Below, one piece after another: positions 60,310 through 64,000 of a DNA stretch of 64,000 bases. The translations under genes were made by a program, and so were the position numbers. The notes under the pieces were generated by a model. That model was not told the DNA's origin. It saw only the letters and a program-made list of their open reading frames with translations, and made no database searches. This DNA is from Raphanus sativus. Its lineage: Eukaryota; Streptophyta; Magnoliopsida; Brassicales; Brassicaceae. The stretch covers positions 26,553,848 to 26,617,847 of the forward strand of contig NC_079512.1 of the NCBI RefSeq assembly GCF_000801105.2, read 5' to 3'. Positions within the stretch are counted from its first letter, which is position 1, and every line of letters begins with the position of its first letter.

Positions 60310-63300
60310 ATGGTAATAATCTCTCCTCCGACTCTTTTCGATTTCAAATCCAGATTTTCGATTTAGAAAAATCAGCTTTATTTGGGTTCAATCTCTCAGG
60401 ATGCGTTTAGAGATTCGATACTGCAGAGAGGTCCAATTGAAAGCTTTGCACTCAAAACTGTTCAAGATTTTATTCAACCTCAGGTACTTTTGTTTACTTA
60501 CTTACTCCTTCAGTTGTGTATCTAGTACTGTTCACTTTGGTCTCACTGCTTTCTTTTTTTCTTTTCTTCTTATGATTATGACAGAGACAAACGAAGTTGG
60601 CTCAAGATGAAAACCAGATGCTTGAAAACATGCTTCGGACATTGCTTCAACAGCTTGTGGTCTGTTTTTTTTGACCCAAGTATAGGCATATGCTTGTTGT
60701 TGATCTATTCTTTTGATTTAATTTATTTTTGGGGGCTGGTTCAGGCTTCTGCTGCTCAATCAGGAGAGCAGATCATGCAGTATGGTCAGTTGATTGATGA
60801 TGTTAATATAAACGGCCAGATTCCTCGTCTTCTAGGTTAGCATTTTCTATTACAAAGCGTTCTGTTCATGTCTGGTCTGGCTTGTTTAGACATCTCGTGC
60901 TTGGTTCTTACTGGCTAATTTTGTTGTACAACCTCTCACCATCTTTTTTTGTTTTTCCAATTGGTTTTGTTAGATGTGGTGCTTTATCTTTGTGAGAAAG
61001 AGCATGTAGAAGGTGGCATGATATTCCAGCTGCTGGAGGATTTGACTGAGATGTCTACCATGAAAAATTGTAAAGATGTTTTTGGTTATATTGAGAGTAA
61101 ACAAGATATACTCGGCAAGGTATGAACTCGAATTTGTCCCTCTTAGTTAGTTGCATTAGTATCTTGTCTTTTTGACTTTGGATGTTGCGATTATTTTGCA
61201 GCAAGAGCTCTTTGCACGTGGGAAACTTGTTATGTTGAGGACTTGCAACCAACTTCTCCGGCGACTCTCAAAGGTTTCACTATCTCTCCACCCTTTATTC
61301 AAACTTCTTGTGTCACTTCCACTCTTTGTTAATAATTCCTTTTCTGCTTTCACAAACTGACACACAGGCTAATGACGTGGTGTTTTGTGGAAGAATTCTT
61401 ATGTTCTTGGCTCACTTTTTTCCGTTATCTGAGCGCTCAGGTAAGAAGGCTTTCTCATAATTTTATTGTATATACGAGTTTTTAGGGATGCAAATATTTA
61501 GAAGCTGTGTAACGTTTGCTTGCTTGACTTGTTCTTATTCTTGCAGCTGTGAACATAAAAGGCGTTTTTAATACATCTAATGAAACCAAATATGAAAAAG
61601 ATCCTCCAAAAGGCAAGTGGAACTCTTCTCTAATCCTTTTTTTCCGTTAGACTGTTCTAATACGTGTTATCCGTTCTGTCTATGCCATTTTGATTCTCAG
61701 GAATTTCTGTAGATTTCAACTTCTATAAGACATTTTGGAGTTTACAGGTATGTGTTAGTCAAAGGAACTTTGTAGGCAACTCTGTTGTGCCCTTTTTTCA
61801 TAAGGGTTGTCTCATATAATTTCTGCTTCATTATCCTACAAAATCAGTTACTGGAAATTGCATTTTGTATCATTTCCAGGAGTATTTCTGTAATCCCGCT
61901 TCTCTTACTACCGCATCTACCAAGTGGCAGAAATTTTCATCTAGTTTGGCGGTATGTGATTTATGGCTGTAACGCATATATATATACGCATGGACAAGTT
62001 ACCCTCGTGGTAGTGAAAAACCATTGTTAGACATCGTTTCTTGAACTGCCTGTGTAGGTTGTATTAAACACCTTTGACGCTCAACCACTAAGCGAAGAAG
62101 AAGGAGAGGCTAACAGTTTGGAGGAAGAGGCAGCAACCTTTAATATAAAATACCTAACAAGTAGTAAATTAATGGGCTTAGAGGTAAGTTTGATGTGGAC
62201 ACACACAAGATATATGTGTATCTCCTTATATAGAATACAAACTTCTAAAGCTATTTAATTAACACATTTTGTCACTTTTGGTTACAGTTGAAGGATTCGA
62301 GCTTCCGGCGACATATTCTTCTCCAGTGTCTCATTCTGTTTGATTACTTGAGGGTAAATATCTGTCAAGACTGACATCTTAAAACTACTTCCTCTCTTGT
62401 AGTCTGTTAAAACTGACTCATGTTTCGTGTTAGGCACCAGGAAAGAACGACAAAGATCTGCCATCTGAAACCATGGTCAGTGTTATTAATTTTGTTAACG
62501 AGCGAAGGTGCTCTTGTATACAATTTATTCAAAAACACTCAAAACTATTATTGTGTTATCTTCTTTTTCGGTCTAGAAGGAAGAACTCAAGTCATGCGAG
62601 GATCGGGTAAAGAAATTGCTCGAGATAACTCCACCTAAAGGGAAAGAGTTTCTCCGTGCAGTTGAGCATATACTGGAGCGTGAAAAGAATTGGGTATGCG
62701 TGTTGCTGCTACTTTCTCTCTTACTTTCTGGCTTGAAAGGCAATGGTCGTTAATGGTTTTCTTTAATGCATACAACAACAGGTATGGTGGAAACGTGATG
62801 GATGCCCACCGTTTGAAAAACAACCAATAGAGAAGAAATCACCCATTGCAGGACAAAAGAGACGGTATAAGATTAGAAATACTTTAGGTGCCAGAGAGAT
62901 TGAGTTATCTCGCTGCTTTCTCCTGGTTATCTATAGTCAATAGTCCATTGCAAGTGAGAAGGCAACTGCTAAATCTAAATAAGAGTATGGATTATCTTTT
63001 GCTTTGACAGGAGGCCAAGATGGAGATTGGGCAATAAAGAACTCTCCCAACTTTGGAGATGGGCTGAGCTAAATCCGGTAAGTATTATCTCTCTTTCTTA
63101 GATATATATCTCAATCTTCAATTTATGTCTCTACAATAATTGTAATCTCTGACGTTATGACAGGATGCGGTGACTGATTCTCAACGTGTAAAAACCCCAG
63201 ATGTTGCAGACTACTGGAAACCATTAGCAGAAGATGTAAGACAACATAGCAATTTGTATGAAAGAAGACAACATAGCAATTTGTATTCGAAATGGTTAAT

Positions 63301-64000
63301 ATCTTATCAGCCCGTTTGTTTTTTTTTGTTTCAATCTCAGATGGACCCATCAGCTGGAATAGAGGATGCGTACCATCATAAAAACAATAGAGTAAACATA
63401 ACTATCCTCTGACTTGCTTTATTATTAGAATGTCTCATTGATGTATGTCTCTCAAGCACGTTAATTGTTACGGTCTTTGAAAGGTTTACTGCTGGAAAGG
63501 TCTTCGGTTTGCAGCTCGGCAAGACCTGGAAGGATTCTCTAGGGTACTTACTTTTTACGACTCGTAAACTCTGTTTCTCAATGCGTAATATGATTAGTTC
63601 TTAGTACTTTTTTTTCTATTTTGGTTTTCTACAGTTTACTGATCTGGGGATCGAAGGAGTTGTCCCTCTTGAACTTTTGCCACCTGAAGTCCGGTCCAAG
63701 TACCAAGCTAAACCGAACGAAAAAGCGAAGCGTGCTAAGAAGGATGAAACCAAAGGTGGATCTCTGGAAGAAGAAACCAAAGGTGGGTCTCTGGTATCAG
63801 CAGAGGGAACCCTGGCTGGTGGTTCTACTAGTGAAGCTGAAGGTGAAGTTGGAAGAGGCGAATCAGAGGCGATGGAGAGTGATGCTGTTGCAGACACTCC
63901 TACCCCTGAGGAACAACAAAGACTCGGTGGTTCTGACACAGACAACGGTCAAGAAGCCGGCCAGATCGAAGACGCAGAGACAGAGGAAGGTGGTTTGATG
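60310..64000 (+). CDS. THO1: THO complex subunit 1 (HPR1/THO1), 3' end outside window
   Basis: Core THO/TREX subunit that couples transcription to mRNA export and small-RNA biogenesis in the nucleus. Exon 1 contributes only the ATG (60310-60312). Further exons are 60400-60483, 60585-60659, 60745-60835, 60974-61119, 61202-61273, 61368-61440, 61547-61612, 61701-61747, 61880-61951, 62058-62183, 62288-62353, 62434-62475, 62577-62693, 62782-62864, 63011-63077, 63164-63235, 63341-63391, 63484-63543 and 63635 to the window edge. They stay in frame for 593 codons, near the ~600 of Arabidopsis THO1 (AT5G09860), so only a short C-terminus is missing. The protein starts MDAFRDSILQRGPIENFALK. The N-terminal part is the THOC1 domain and the tail is acidic. 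Intron 8 uses a GC donor (61613). Confidence 0.95.

Overview
The window is plant nuclear DNA. It has spliced GT-AG genes, AT-rich intergenic DNA and abundant Helitrons, hAT elements and MITEs. The gene order matches my recollection of Arabidopsis thaliana AT5G09640 to AT5G09860 almost one for one, so this is a Brassicaceae genome; the heavy transposon load and gene loss suggest Brassica or a close relative. Orthologue names rest on protein recognition plus this collinearity. No database was searched.

Layout. 1-1888 holds the 3' end of a Copia-like LTR element, which abuts and truncates a sinapoyltransferase-type serine carboxypeptidase gene (SCPL19/SNG2-like, + strand, to 3020). Then come plastid inorganic pyrophosphatase PPa6 (-), a tRNA-Val(AAC) (+), peroxisomal malate dehydrogenase PMDH2 (-, with a Helitron in intron 5), a nine-repeat Cys/His 'HGGGKRC' protein (-), the cytochrome b5-like RLF (-), an 8-bp-TSD hAT element, and the Mg transporter MRS2-7/MGT7 (-). 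17-29 kb is a transposon-rich gap with a beta-xylosidase (BXL3) relic and a 3.8 kb Helitron carrying NPH3-like and RPA1-like fragments. HEC3 (bHLH, -) lies at 29.1-29.7 kb, followed by a nested Helitron, a LINE RNase H relic and a tandem Helitron. Pectinesterase PME51 (+), an RPL17 relic and the H3K27 monomethyltransferase ATXR5 (-) follow. After more MITEs and a Helitron come ACTIN7 (+, with leader intron) and a very recent 2.6 kb tandem duplication carrying 5' halves of a neprosin-domain gene plus part of the THO1 upstream region. THO1/HPR1 (+) runs off the right edge.

The genes are independent single-gene units and the window holds no operon or pathway cluster. Missing or relic genes relative to Arabidopsis (BXL3, HAM2, RPL17, a B3 gene, PUB28 and the genes between ACT7 and THO1) fit fractionation after the Brassica-lineage polyploidy. 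I did not find a new defence or biosynthetic system. The most unusual structures are the 2.6 kb duplication with a THO1 promoter copy, the recurring head-to-tail repeats inside Helitrons, and the Helitron-captured gene fragments.
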